NCBI GenBank assembly: GCA_905147135.1
Contig: LR990052.1
Coordinates: 14,942,200 to 15,006,199, forward strand
Length of the DNA stretch: 64,000 bases
Source: Blastobasis lacticolella
Taxonomy: Eukaryota > Arthropoda > Insecta > Lepidoptera > Blastobasidae
Reading direction: 5' to 3'
Position numbers and translations under genes: made by a program. Below, in pieces: positions 23,047-38,000 of this stretch (position 1 is its first letter; every line of letters begins with the position of its first letter). The notes beneath the pieces were generated by a model, which saw only the letters and a program-made list of their open reading frames with translations, was not told the DNA's origin and did no database searches.

Positions 23047-26000
23047 CTAAGGGAGGGGTGAATGTTAGTTGCGTATATGAGTATACGCGGGCAGTTGCTA
23101 TTGTCATTGATCCCAGTCGGTCAATTTACATCAGATCGTTACTTAGGAGAATTGTATTAAAATGTGAAAAGTATAATCAATTTCAGACAAGATAAAGAAC
23201 GTAAAGACGTATCAATATGATAATAGTTGAATAAACGTATAAACAATTTATGACACCTACCTTGAGCGTGAACATAAAGTTCTGAACTTGGTCGTCGCTC
23301 AGATCCCCGTGTTTCTTTATTATGCCCTTTAATTTCTGGTGAACGTCCTCAGCCATTTTACAGTCGCCGCAGACGTAGAAATGAGCACCACGTGTCACGA
23401 GCAGGTCGTGAATTTCTGATCCCTCCTTCTCTGCTAGTTCTTGTACGTACATCTAAGGGAGAAAATATATAATTCATAAAACTTTCATTAACAGTATTAT
23501 CAACAATATCATAAAAATGTAAACTGTCTCGTACCTTCGGAACGGTCTTTTCCCTTGACAGAGCAAGGAAGACTTTCGAAAGTACACGGTCTTTTATGGC
23601 CTGCTCTTTCTCTTCGCGATATAGGTCCATAGTCTTGGTTCTACATCCGAAGAAAAGCCAAATCGGACCTGCAGACCCGCGGTTGCGGGAGTTGAGCAGA
23701 GCGCGGCGGTGGTGCCAGAATCCTCTGAATGGGGCTATACCAGTTCCAGGACCGATGAGTATCAGAGGCACACTTATGTCTTGCGGGAGATGGAAGTTCG
23801 GAGCGCTAAAATATGTGGAAATACATCATGATAAACTTTTACAATAAGGCAGACTACGCTAAAGCTAAAGATTTATGAATGAATAATATATATACCTTCT
23901 GATGAACAAGTAAACCTCGTCCCCAGGTTTACGGTCCATGAGATAGTTTGAGCAAACACCATAGTGTAGGGGACCTTCGCCATCTGTTTGAACATGACAT
24001 CATTATAAAAATCTAATTAATATAAAAATAGCAAATTGAGTAATTCCCTTATTAACGTCGCGCTGGATCTAACCCATCGTCAGATTCACAACGTAGGCAG
24101 CATGCACGTTAATGTAACCCCAAAATAGATCGCCCGTTATAAATTCCATGGAATCCATTATTTCAACAGAGACTGAACGTGGGAATTGACAGTAATAAAC
24201 GGTGGAGCGTAATGAAAACGATTGCGTGGTATGATTAACGCGTGACGTTGGGCAAATATTTTGTGTGCGCGGCACTGACCTTGCGTTCTATACGTGACGA
24301 CGGCTACTGTGAGATGGAGCCGTTTGGGGTGCGCAAGCGGCGATGACGAGATCGAGTAAAATCTGGGCTGGAGCGGTGACAGTAGAGCGGCCAGTAAGGA
24401 CGCATTAGGCCTCGCTGAGGGGAACTGTTCTAAAGCATCCGCGACGGTCGGGAAGCGGAAGTGGCGCCAGTCCTCGTATGCACCCGGATCCTAATGTTTG
24501 TAAAAACAAAAATAAAATATTGTATATATTCTCATTTTAGATTGTATACAATATAAAATGAGAACGTAATCCCTTTTTGAAGTTGATTAATAATCCTATT
24601 TCTCCATCATAATTAATTGTCATAAATTTCATAAATAACACAGGTTGGAAATGTAATGTTCTATTGTAAAGATATTACAGTAAGTTCACATAAATAATTT
24701 CACTTACCGTGGACAGTAGAGTTAGCTGCCTCCTTTCGTCATCGTTGTCGCAAGTCTTTGCCAAATATTGGAGTAGAATTGTTGTTGGGGGTGTGGTAAT
24801 GTCCAGGAATCTAGTGAACAACTCCCGCACACTAACTACCGGTAATCTTTCATGTGGTTCCCAAGACTTAACTGGACCTAGGAAAAGAACATAAATAATG
24901 TATCTACTTGTAACAAGAAATGATTCATCATTCTGCAGTAGACGTCTATGAAAGTTATCAAATTGTAAACAAAATAAGTAAATTAGAACTGACAATAGAT
25001 AAGAAAAGACATGTTCCATCCTGTTTATAGGGTGAGTGAGTAACGACGGATTATGATGGTTACCCATCACCGTAAAACAGAGTAACGTTTATAACCCTTT
25101 CAACTACTAATAAAGCGCCTTAAAGTACACTTGGACATAAGAAATTAAGTATATTTTAACCCCCGACATACGAGTGGATAAAACTTTATCTGCGAGTTTT
25201 CCGATAGTATGTATCAGTTAGATTAAACTTACCACTGGATGTGTGTGTTTCTTTCATAAGATGCAGTTGCAATGGCTCATCATAATCATCAATATCCCTG
25301 AATCGTGCCAAGAGGCTGTCTACCATCTCCTTGCGATTACATGCAACGATACCCACGTGGTCACCAGGCTCGTATTTTATTTCATCCTGTAATATGTCAT
25401 TCATAAAGAAGAAAAGATTATCATCTGTAGACACTGCTGTCACTCTCAGTTTACAACTAGATACCTAGATAAATCAGGGAGATCTTCTAAGAACTCCCGC
25501 AGAAAGATTTACATTTACAACTGACTGAGGAAAACATGTATACCAAATTATTGTGATTGATTAGACACATTACTCTTATATGGGTTTATATGGTGTGTAA
25601 TCTTGGATAAGTATTCTTAGATATTCTTATATCAATATTACCTGCTACTCATACCAGATAGTGGCCATGAATGTATTGTGGTGTATGTTTGAGATATTTC
25701 ACATATATTATGGTATTCGTATGTGTACCTTAGGTTCCATGTCGATGAAAATAGTAGATCGTTCCGCTGACGCATCACCCAAGTCTTTGTTGGCCTTGAC
25801 TATGCAAGTGACGAATTTTTTATTTAGAGCTGACTGTAGTGCCGCCTGCAACGTAGGAGCCCTGGCAGCACACCTTGCGAATCTGACAGTCTCTTCACTG
25901 AGGGCTACTGTCCCTAAGGCCCTTTTAGCTTCTTGCAGTGTTTCATCGTCGTCCAGGCAGAAAGTTTCACAGGCGACCTAGAAATTGAGGTATATAGTGT

Positions 26001-29000
26001 CTAGTCCTCTAACGTCAGTCATGTCAACGTCTACAAGTTCAACTAATTAATTAGTAAAACAGATTTTTCAAATGAATTATTGTTTTCTTTTCAAGATAAA
26101 CTGAGTTTTTAGGCATTAATTTTACATACTTATAAATAGCGTTGAGCGGAGTAAATTATTTCGCATACATATTCACTCCTATCACATGGTAAAGTTACAG
26201 TTCGACAGTCAAGCTAAACACAAAATTGGCTTTAGGCACAAATTGCAAATCATACACGGCTCGTTTGTCGGAATTTGTAATCTACTCAATGTTTCAAATT
26301 GTATGCGCAGAAGCGGTAACATTAGTCCGGACAACATTAACAGCATAATATACCGCTACGTATTGGTCATCATTAACACTTCACGGACGATCAGTACTAA
26401 CAACCGTCGCTAATTCACTTTGAAACCGCACGACCTCATAGCGTTTTCATTCTCGGACGATACGTCTAAGCAAGCTACATGACTTGTGTAAGAGTAATAC
26501 ATAAATTACACGATTTGATTTAGATTTCTAAATCATGACTGTACAATTTTGGCCATGGCGTCTGACAAATACACAATTTTTTTTTATTATATGGATTATT
26601 TTACCAACACGTAGGTAAGATACCTAATTCTCGGATACTTGGATGATACGAGATTATGCACCATTGTTTTGTGACTTAGGGGCCGTAAATTGCCATCGAT
26701 ATTGTTATTTATGAGGTTTACTCGATAGAAGCTACCTACTTATATTTATACTTGATACAAAGTACCTTCTTGATGTAACAGTTGTGGTCACTCTTGTGTG
26801 TTGTCTGTGTAACTTATTACGTAACCTATATCGTACAATAGAGTAATATTGTACATGATTGAGTTCGTACTAATGCTTTAGTCATTTACATATTTCATGT
26901 AGAGATTTATTTGAAAATTGATATCTTTTACAATCAATCTATCTATAGATGTCGAAGGATGATCGGATGATTAAAACATTAGACAGTTTGTTACAATTTT
27001 TGAGAACAAGATTAATAAGGGATAGGCATTTCATTTATTGTGTTGCAGGTCCTTAAAGCGAAAACAAAATAAACTATGTATGCACCATGTGCAACTGAAA
27101 TTTGAAATATTACTCATTTTAGCGATCGCGACGCGGCAGATCTCTTACATGGAAGTAATATGGAAACAGATAAAAGGAAGCAATTAGCCATAGCGAACTC
27201 ACGTTGAAGACTCCGGAGGCCCATTTGCGGAAGGCTTGGTCTTGACCACACATTTCGTCGCCAGTTGCCAGGTCGTGGATCCTCTCGCCACCCAAGTCTC
27301 CAAGGAGCTTGTCTACATACTTCCCGAAGTTACAGAAGTTTGGGTACGCGCTGGAGCCAAGAGCGAACACCGCGAATCGAACATTGCTCAGTGGACCAAA
27401 ACTGTCGATTGACGTTGCATCCGTTGTGCTTCCTGTGACAACATATAATTACTTACTTACTTAGATATCACTCTTTGAGGTTGCGATACAACAGTAGTAG
27501 TTCATGAATTTTTTGTACAAAGTTTGAGGAACGTCGAAGAAGAATCCAAGCCTCAGCTTAGTCTATAATAACTAATTGCGTAGTGCAGGGAAACGGTTAT
27601 CCTAAATAAGATACTGGATACAATGTCCCTGCCACTATAAAAGATAAATAATCATACATAGGTATTCGTCAGTCTACATTATTACAATTCTAAAATCATT
27701 ATTAAAAACTTCATTTGCTCTGATTAGAATAACCAAGCTGAGACGAAATTTAATACGTAACTCAATATTTAGGTCAACAGCATACCTTTTAGTGACTCTA
27801 GTCGACTCAGTTTCTTGGTGTTTCCGACGGCATATCTTTGTAGTTCAACTTGGCTGTTCGCTTTTATAAAAGATTTTGGGGTCATTAATTGAGAGCTTCC
27901 GGTAGAATCATCTCCGATCTGATCTGCATACATTATTTCGCAAAGGTGTTCGCCGAATTCCTTGAAAGCATAATATTTATTATTTGCATGACCTGCATTA
28001 TATATATTACCTACAAATATATGTATGTGGAAAAAAATTTATTTAGTTTCCTCTCCTACATATTTCAGCTCCTAGGAATCCTTTCTCAATGAAACAATTG
28101 CCTCATAATTCTCACCACTCCATTTTCCGGTGGGTCGCCGTTCCCGAAAGTGGACGTCACTACAAGCAAGAGCGCTTCGTGTTCTATGGACGTTATATCG
28201 TAATCCGCCATGCAGTGTACCTTTGAAATAGAACCATTAATTATTTTTCCGTTTGCTTCTACAGAAACTGACTCGGTCTGAAATTAAACTTAATAATTAA
28301 AAATACCTGTGCGTTGAAAGCGTGGCCGAATATCACCCCTAGCTCCTTGGCATACTGTTCAGATTTGCCCGTCTCGGTGGCGTATAGTACGGTCGCCTTG
28401 ATCCTTTTGGAGAGGGCTCTGCCGAATAGTTTCGATGTGAATTTGACAGCCCGCGCAATCTGCTTGAAGTGAAACTTTCTGTTTATAGGCCTCTTGCCTG
28501 TTATCGGCTTCGATTTCTGCCATTGATGGGTCTTCCACGCCGGCTCCTGTGTGTGAAGTACGGGAGTTATGCATGTGGGTACGGCTCGCTAAGTTTGTTA
28601 CAAAGCAATATTGAAATGAACAAGAGCGGTTTGACCCGTTTCATTAGGTAAGGCGGGAAAGTTTCACGCTAGCGGAAATTTCCGAAGTCAAGCAAATGTC
28701 AATAAATTTTGCGGGAGCTAATGCAAATATCGCATAACCTGGTATTCGTATGAGGGCCTTAGGTAGTACGTCGCCATCTCCTGATGGAAGACCGGCGTGA
28801 TGGATGACGACATCGGTGGCACGATCCAAACCCAATCCGCTGGGCACCCGGAACTGCGCAGTAAATATTACCAAGGATTTTATGCAAACCGTAAGTAGGT
28901 ACTCGCTCTTTTAAATGTTAAAGCGTGCAAATAGTGAAGTTAAATTAAAACAATCTTGGCGTGTTTGCCGATGTCAAACAAATTGCGGTGGATGAAACGG

Positions 29001-32000
29001 TGAGCCTCTTATCTTATTGTCCAATATTTGTGCAACTGAGCATGTCAAACATTAAGTAATCCTAATTGTAACATAAATAATAATTGTTTGAACTGTAAAG
29101 GCGCATTATAAATTTTGTTTACATCCTTTTTAAAATCCAATACTACAATATTTAGTATTGTACCTAGGGATTTTGAAGTAACTAATGTCTGTAAACTTTC
29201 ATAATAAAAGGCTAACGATGGGTAATTATTTTATAATTGAAACGGTCTGTGATAATAAAAGACTCAGCCTAAATTACGACTGTGCCAAATAAAATAATAG
29301 AGAATTTATTATAGCTCAGATTCACACACCCAAACAAATGTTTTTTTGCATTGTTTATATTACATCACATGTGCTTGTTTGGCCACGTGTGATATTAGAC
29401 TGTGAGGGCGCCGTAGGTAATAGGATAATCATCATTATCATCGTCATCTCGTATAAAAAAAAATCTACTTTGTAGTAATAGTAGACGTTTAGCAGACCCA
29501 CAAAACGTTGGTCTTCACGTGAACAGCATGGCACAAACATTTTTTGTGCCATGCGTTTTGACGCAAACTTCGACTTTTCGACGTCACAAAAGAAAAAAGT
29601 GAGCTTAATGTGGCTGAAAAGCGAAACTGCCAAGAGGATGAGGCACCACGGTATTTTTACTTATAGAATATATACAAGATTAATATGTAAGTATTGTCGC
29701 TGTGAAAAGTCGAAGCTTTTTTTTTTATTTTAGACTATCTAGGCATTTGACAGCCATCTCACCTGGTGGTAAGTGACGATGCGATCGAAGATGGAGCATG
29801 CCTGTCTAGGAACAGCCTATTCACTCTAGCCTTGAAGGCGTTCAGATTATAGTGATCAGGGAACACACTCGCAGGCAACGCGTTCCATTCCTTAGTCGTA
29901 CGCATTATAAAGGTTGGTACAATTAAAAAAATTTTTTTTGGTGCCTGTCTGCGCACGGGCAGACCAACGTTTTGTGGGTCTACTAAAAGTCTACTATATA
30001 ACTACAAAGTGGATTTTTTTTTACTCGATGCCGTAGCATAACCTCCGGCGCCCACAAAGTCTATATGGGATAAATTAGGATGCAAGGCCTCCGCGATGAC
30101 AGGTTAATCACTCCTGGTTCCCTATTGCTAACATGTTGTGTTGTAATGTGTTGTTACAACATGTAGCTACGTTGTCGCGGATTCAAATATGAAGTTCCCA
30201 TATAAGAGTTTGTTTGCTTTGACCGAATTTGTTCCGGGTCGTGTTCTAACATCATCGTTTTATAATGCGCAAATATTGGCTAGCCGTCACGTGGTCAGCG
30301 TCCGAAAAAGTGTTGTCTGGTACTTCAACATTAGCGTGTATGGCTCGAATTGCGGTTCACATGTTTGAGGAGTAGACATTTTTTTCGTTGTGTTTTTTTA
30401 TTCTTGTCGTTAAAAATACCCGGGCTGTTTGTTTATATTCATGTAGCGGCAGTCATACCTGTTCAGGTATTTCCAAAATCGATCGGCGTGGATCATTTTC
30501 TTTTAGTAAATTGCGGCCGAAATTTTGATGCTGAATACGAATCTATATCTATCTATATTAGCCCGAATCATCCCACTGCTGGGCAAAGGCCTCCCCCCGA
30601 TTCCTCCACTCTTCACGATCAAGTACCAATGTCTGCCAGTCACTTTCGAAGGCCCGCAGCTCATCTGTCCACCTTTTCTTGGGTCTGCGGGTCTGAATAC
30701 GAATAAGTTCTCTAATTTTAGAATAGACCTCGTAAAGATCACAGGTACTAGCAGGATGTGGAATACACAAAACCGGCCTTTGTGGAGATCTGAGTGAGCG
30801 TCTTCCGGCTGATTCGATGATGATTAGGACTCTAGTTCTGTCTGTGTGAATACTTTATGTTTACGTATGGTCTGTTGTTTACTATACTAAGTTTGGGTGT
30901 GCTAGTGTTACTACCACATCTAAGCAACAAGATATTCGGTTTCATCATACACATTATCGGGTTTGTTACCACGACTAGTATTGTTTTTACTCCGATATTT
31001 CGGTTTCGATGTCTTCACGAGTCTACTTGTGACCATGATGCATGCAACTGCGTCGAAATATCGAGGACTAACCTAACCGACAGAAAAAGTCGCATAACCT
31101 CCGACCAAGTTTACTGAAAGTCAAATATTTCTAAACTATAGAACTGATTTAAATGGAACAAAGAAACAATTTCGATTAAACTGGCTTTCAAATAGAAACC
31201 GCATCCAAATCAGTCTATCCTTTCGAGAGTTACGACGCCACAGACACATACACACAGCCACAGATCAAAGGCACACGTCAAAATTATAACTTTATTCGTT
31301 GGGAGTTAAAAAGAATATTAATCGTGATAACCTAACATTATGTAGTGTGATGAAATAATGTGAATAACCACGACAGTCTTAAAACCTATAAAATATTCGT
31401 TATACGGTAACAACAATTGCCTGTTGTGTAATAAGTAATCTGTACTCTCTGTATTTGTTATATTGTGTACAATAAACTGTTAAATAAATAAACAATTTTT
31501 TGCTATCATTCCTTATTTTTAATATAAAATAGAAAAGTAAACTGTGTGCATTTGTTACTAACACTAGATACAAACATTATTTTTTGTTCACAAGATACTA
31601 ACAAACTATGGACCATCGTCTGAAATAAATGTTTAATTATTTATTTATTACTTGACAAAGACTCACCGCAATCGGTTCTCGTTATCCAAATGTTTTATGA
31701 AGCTCTCCGATGCAGTGTGGTGGTCCACGATGGTGACGTTGTGTTGCTGGAAGCTGTGCAGGACGGCCACATTCACCTCCACCAAGGCTTTGTCCTTCCA
31801 CAGGTTCACTGGCGTCCGGGTGTCCAGGCCCATCTTCTGGGCCACTTTCTGCATAATTTAGACGGGCTGATTATGGGGCTGTACTACGCTTAGGCGATAT
31901 CAAAATTGCATCGGTCGTGCGACCGGTGGTTTCGAGTTGAGGTCTCCTATTGGTCAGGCGACGTCCGTCGTACCGCCATGGTGCGAAAGATGACACTACT

Positions 32001-35000
32001 CAATATTAACTTTTATTAGCAAAATAAGTAACCATAAGTAAATTATGAATTTGTCTAGGCAATTTTTATTTCATTATATATAATTATGTATGTGAAACCT
32101 ACGACTAATTATTTTACAATATGTAAAAATATTTGCCTATCTTTACTTTTCTAAAAATAAAAGTCCAAATGCTAAATCGCTTGCTCAAAAAAGTAATAAT
32201 GTCCCTTATAATTCGACCCACCACGGCATGCTACAATCTTCTAATCACTACATTCAATTGTTAAAATAAAGTTACCCACTTCTAACTACTACTTACTACT
32301 ACTACCTACTTCTAATCGGTTATGAAATGGTTTGTCAGCTTTACAAGGAAATAGAAAACAATGCCTGGGATGCTATTTCATCAGTCCAATTAGGAAGGTT
32401 ATTTGTATTGGTCTCATACGAGAATTACCGCTGTTTGTTCATCAGTTGATCTTGATTAGAATGAGGAACAGTGTCCTTTATAACTTCACAATTGGCTTTT
32501 AAATACGCAGTCGCATAGATACAATTGAAATACTACACAGCTTGTATAAGAAGTGTTTGTTAGCACTTGTGAATAACATTCACTGGGGAGTGCTAAAATA
32601 TGTTAATTTATAGTAGTCTGAACAAAATTAATGAATGAATATGCATTATTTCATCATATTAAACAATAACATGTGATCTGTAGAGTAGAATGTAGTGACC
32701 ATGGTGATTGGTAGAATAAAATGTAGTACCAAACCCATCCATTGCCGGTCGTTGTAAAAGGCCACTAATGACATAAAAATAGCCGAATGGGTAGATCCCT
32801 ACCTAATTATAGCTTCGTTGTAGTATTTTTAGATACTACGTCCACGAATGGTTAGAGGTGGTAGACTATCGACCCCACGTGAAAGCCGATGGTTGCAATA
32901 CACAGAGTCTAAGGCGCTATCCCAATTGGTAACGGCCGTGCGACCATGGTCGTGACACGGGCGGTTTAGAGGACGACCAATAGATTGGGCGACGTCCGTC
33001 GTACAACCATGGTCGCACGACCGCTGCCAATTAATAGAGCGCATAAGACATAGGGTCATGAGGAGGCTTAAATACTTCAGCAAATGACGCGCGACTGGTA
33101 TAACGAGGTTACAACAAACCTCAAGCACATTCAGCCGGTTGGTATCACAGAAGTTGCGACACCCAATCTCAGTGCTCATGTACCAGCCGTTGAAGGCGTT
33201 GGCAGTGAACTCGATGCCGCCGCAGTCGAACCGCATGCTGGAGACGGCCGGCACCGCATACCATCGGAGCTCCAGCTCCTCGAACCATTCCTGGCTGGTG
33301 GCAAAAAAGATAATTTTTAGTTCTTGTTTGAAGAGCTGAGTTGAGCAGTGGAGTACAGAGCCACGGTCAGGATGCAGATTACGAAAACGGAGATTCTTAT
33401 TTAGATTTTTGAAATGGCGGAATTGGAAGTTTCTTCCTTTCTTTAATTCTTTATTCTTTATTGTACACAAACATGACATGTTGATACGGTACAGTAACAG
33501 AGATGTGTATCTCATCATAATCTTGGGGTTAATGTCCCGGTTGTGCTCGAGGGTTCGGGGCCCGCCTTGACCCTGATCCAGACGATATTTTCCCTCACCG
33601 TAAGAGCATCAGTTAGTATTCAACTAATTTATATTACTCAGGAAAGAAAGTATGTACTAGTTCAATATTTTAATGTGTTTTGTATTCGTAACGTCAAGTC
33701 TCCGTTTCGTAGGCAGGCTATGATACGGCCCTGATAAACATAATTCGTTACTTTCATAGGTATTAATTAACCTTTTTATCAATGCTCATTGGTCTAGTCT
33801 AGGGCACTTTTGAGCTGACCCACTTGATTTCATTTGACCTAATAGGTATCTAAAAATATTTTGAAAATACTCGGACAAACAACTTATGTACTTATGTACA
33901 TGTTCCAAAGTCTACAAAGGGTCTCACAAGAAGGCTTAATATCACCCAGAGTGCGCTAAAAAAGGTTTTGTTCGGAATTATTCCACGTAATAGGCTTAGA
34001 AATGAAGACATAATAATATGTAGCAGAAATTATATCACCGACAACCGACTGAAGTAAGGAGTGAAGTGGCAAAGAGCAGAGCACATAGCACGCAATACTA
34101 ATGGCCGATGCGGTGCGATGTGGGTAGACATGTTCACGAATGGTGACCAAGTACCAGCAAAGGCAGCGTGAGGAGTTCCCTAAGATATGGACGAACCTTG
34201 TAACGGTAGAAATCTGATAAATGTAAGAGCTACATAGTCTATCGTTGTGGAAATTGTAGGGAGAACAGGGTTCAGCAGTGGATGTCCTGCGGTTGATTTG
34301 ATAAATGTCCACTATACATCATCATCTTGGCGTAATTCTGGTTGTGCACTCGCGCACGAGAGCCCAGGCTCTGCCTTGAACATGATTCAGGATTTGGCAG
34401 ATCGAATAATTACAGTGGAGCGACTGCCATCTGATCTCTGTGACCTAACTACCAAGGGAACCTGGATCAGGGGTCTAAAAAGGCCACATTAGCGTTTCAT
34501 AATATGATTCATATTAATTTGACACAAACTTATCTGCAGCGCCGCTGTTGTTGACATTGACATGATAATTCAAAATGGCGTCACTTAGTTCCAGCACTGG
34601 CCACCGCATCAGATAAGTTTGTGGCAGTCTAATATGTATCATAATATGAAATGCTAATGTGGCCTTTTTAGACCCCGTGGTCAGATTGGATCATGGTTAC
34701 ACATGCGAATGTGCAGGTTTTATCACGATGTTTTCCGTCACCGTAAGAGAATCGGTTAGTAATACATAACTTAGAAAAGAGTCACTGGTACCTGGATTCG
34801 AACCCGGTACCTCTTGTTTAAGAGTCGTATAACTTAACCACTCGGCCACTGATGCTCCTATCAATTTTTAGGCAATGAAATAGCTGCATCTACGCGGTTC
34901 CTTCTACCGGAATCGAAATATTGGATTTTGTTACAGCTTTCACCGGAACTCGAAAGATTGGATTTAGTTAATGCCTTTGTATACTTATTTTCCTGAATTC

Positions 35001-38000
35001 AAACGAAGTTAGTGCCACTAGGGAGTAGTACAGGAGCTTTCCATCAACAAAAGAACTTCCACAATCGCACAAGTTCCAGTTATAAATATACAAGTAAAAG
35101 TTTACTCTTGAATTTAAGAAAACTTTTCTATATAAACGTATCATAAGTACAAGGATGGTTTAGACGCCGTAATACCTTAATACAAATGTAAACTCTGGTA
35201 TGGCTAATAAATCAAAAGCAAGCAGTCCATTAAGATATCAAAGCAAATGTCACTCATCTATCCATGCATAGATTTATTAATTAAATTTGCCATTATCCAT
35301 CAATTAAGTACGCGATGTTAAAAGCATAAATCTGTAACCATAACACAAAGCCCCTATTTAGTAATTCTAAGCTAATTTCCTGTGATTTCCGTGGTTATTT
35401 TAACCTGCTTTATATTTGTAGTTAAGTAACAGTAACGGGTAACGTAGGCTAGAAAATGGGCAGCAGCGTGTTTTCAATTGTTATAGTTTTAGCACTGCGA
35501 TCTCTAGCCCGCCTGCCAAGCGCAAAGATTATGGCAATAACCTCCCCTTTCGTGGGAGACGCCCTAAACCCTGCAGTGGAATGATGAACGGGTAACGTAA
35601 TGGTTTTCATTCGGTCTCTTCAGACATGTGTGATGTTCTATTACCATAATAATATACCTAATCATAGTAAGAGATGAGAAAAACTGACTTTCTTGTAAAA
35701 CTCGTAATAACAAAATAAAATCATTATCTCGATCATACTTTATGACAGTACAATAATGAACTTTCTTCTCCAAAATCTCAGAATACTTTTCACAACACAA
35801 AAACAACTGATTAAACCATTAATCCTAGACCATTTCGGACCCCACGCACAAGCTGGCATAACACGCAGTAAAACTATTACCAGAACCGATCAGAATTTAT
35901 TAGCGAAGCCCTCGTAGGATCGTCTTAAACACTCGGTTACGACTTATCACGACAGCTTACAGCGCATTACCGCCTGTTAACATTATCAATGGCGATACAT
36001 TATTGAATGGACCTAGACTTATGGGCCATAAACGCAGATTGGAGATCACTGGACCACAGTTTTACGATAAGCAATCTACTCGGTATGGGTGCTCGGTGTT
36101 CGTGTATTGGGCTTTTACCTCGTGGCGGTACAATATGCATTCCCCAGCGTTTTTATGTTGGCATAAATCTGTGATGGAAAGCTGTATAAGGCGGCGTTGC
36201 AGGTAAGCATGAGTGTAACACATAGTTTTGTATCGTAAAGCGGCGTATGAATGTGAGAGAGGCGAGAGAGGTGTGGATCGTAGCTTGAGCCTGCCTATCC
36301 CTATGGGATATGGGCGTGAGTGTGTGTATGTATGTATGTAAACCGATAGTTTCATAGTTTTTACGTAGGCCCGGGTTCCAGCGAGCCGTTTTCTGAATTG
36401 TGTTTGAATGCTTTATTGAAGCCCGGGAAGTATTTCCGAGTATATAAGGTTTCCTCTTTGATGGGGTAGGTTGCCATTGCTACCACAACTTCACGTTTTT
36501 CTTGAATGAATTTCGATTTTACAGTAAGAAGTCGATGGGCCGTATAAAAATGTTCGAAAATCTAAGCCTTAGGGCCCTTGTAACCCGATCTGAGAATCGA
36601 GTTTTTTGCGAAACAGTTATTTTGCGTTTCTGATATTATCGGTTATTTTAATGACGTTAATGAGCTGTATATTATTAGTATTATGGGCTTCCGCATACAA
36701 TTACGCTACGGTTAATGAAAGACTGCTGTGTTTAAATCGTGAAACGAACCTATCAAATTCATATAAAATTCAAACTATAACGAGCAAAAGAGTTACGAAG
36801 CGCGGTACCGAGCTGATTTTACTATTTAAATACGAAATGCCATTTTCAACATAGAATGTGATTAAATGCTACTAATATAAGTCATCACTACTTATTATAT
36901 AACAAAGTCCCACGCTGCCTCAGCCTTACTGTCTGTTCGCGATAAACTCAAAAACTACTGAACGGACTTTAGTGCGGTTTTCACCAATAGATAGAGTGAT
37001 TCACGAGAAAGGTTTAGGTGTTCAATTGATATTCTTACAATATTTCATTCTATTAAGATTAAGATTAAGTAGTATTTCCAAATAAAAAGTTTAAATTTTC
37101 TCACATGGCCTGACACAGTTCCCGTCATTTTCGCAAAACGGCACATTTTCTAGTAAAATAGTACGTACATCATGGTGAGCTATCAAACGTTTAAAAGTCT
37201 CCGCTCTCAACTAGATCCTGCAAATCCAAACATAACCAAACTGACCCATTTGTTTCGCAACTCTTCTTAGCAATACGTCTTACAGACTAGCTATCAATTC
37301 GACAAAGCAATCCCAACGGAGTTTAGATAAGATTATCTCAGAAAAAGGCAACAAAAAAGCAGCTACTTACGTCGGGTGTGTCATGTGTACTTCCATGACG
37401 AGTTCCCGAGGGATCTCGAAGTAGTCTGGGTCTTTTCCGTTGGCTGAGAGCACCAGGGGCAGGACGTCCCATGCTGTACGCGGCGGTTTCCATCCAAGCT
37501 TTAGGCACAGCTGCAACAAATGGCCTGATTATAGTGTGCCAATGTATAAATAAAGAAAAAATATTTTCTACACTCAATAAGTACTACGACACGACTCGTG
37601 AATGGAACGTGTTGCCTGCGAGTGTGTTCCCTGATCGTTAAAATCTAGACGCCTTCAAGGCTAGAGTGAATAGTCTGTTCCTAAACAGGCATGCTCCATC
37701 ATCGGCCGGGTCGTCACTTACCACCAGGTGAGATGGCGGTCAAATGCCTGGCTAGTCTAATTATAAAAAAAGTAGAATAAGCCAAAACAATTCATCATCG
37801 TCATCTTCGTGGCATTAATGCTATGGTTGTACTCTTTCGCACGAGGGCCCGGGATCCGCTTTTACCATGATCCGGGATTTGGCAGTTTAGGTATAATTAC
37901 CTTACCTATTATAATTAATAACAGTGGAGCGACTGCCATCTGACCTCCGTGTCCTGTTAAACGGGGAACCTGGCCAGATTGGAACATGTGTATCTACACA

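Noticed and set aside
33084..33320. Plus-strand ORFs opposite NOS exon 7
   Set aside because: Antisense shadows of a real exon.
32829..33518. 229-codon minus-strand open frame
   Set aside because: Only 33120-33294 is NOS exon 7; the rest is open intron on either side and has no conserved sequence.
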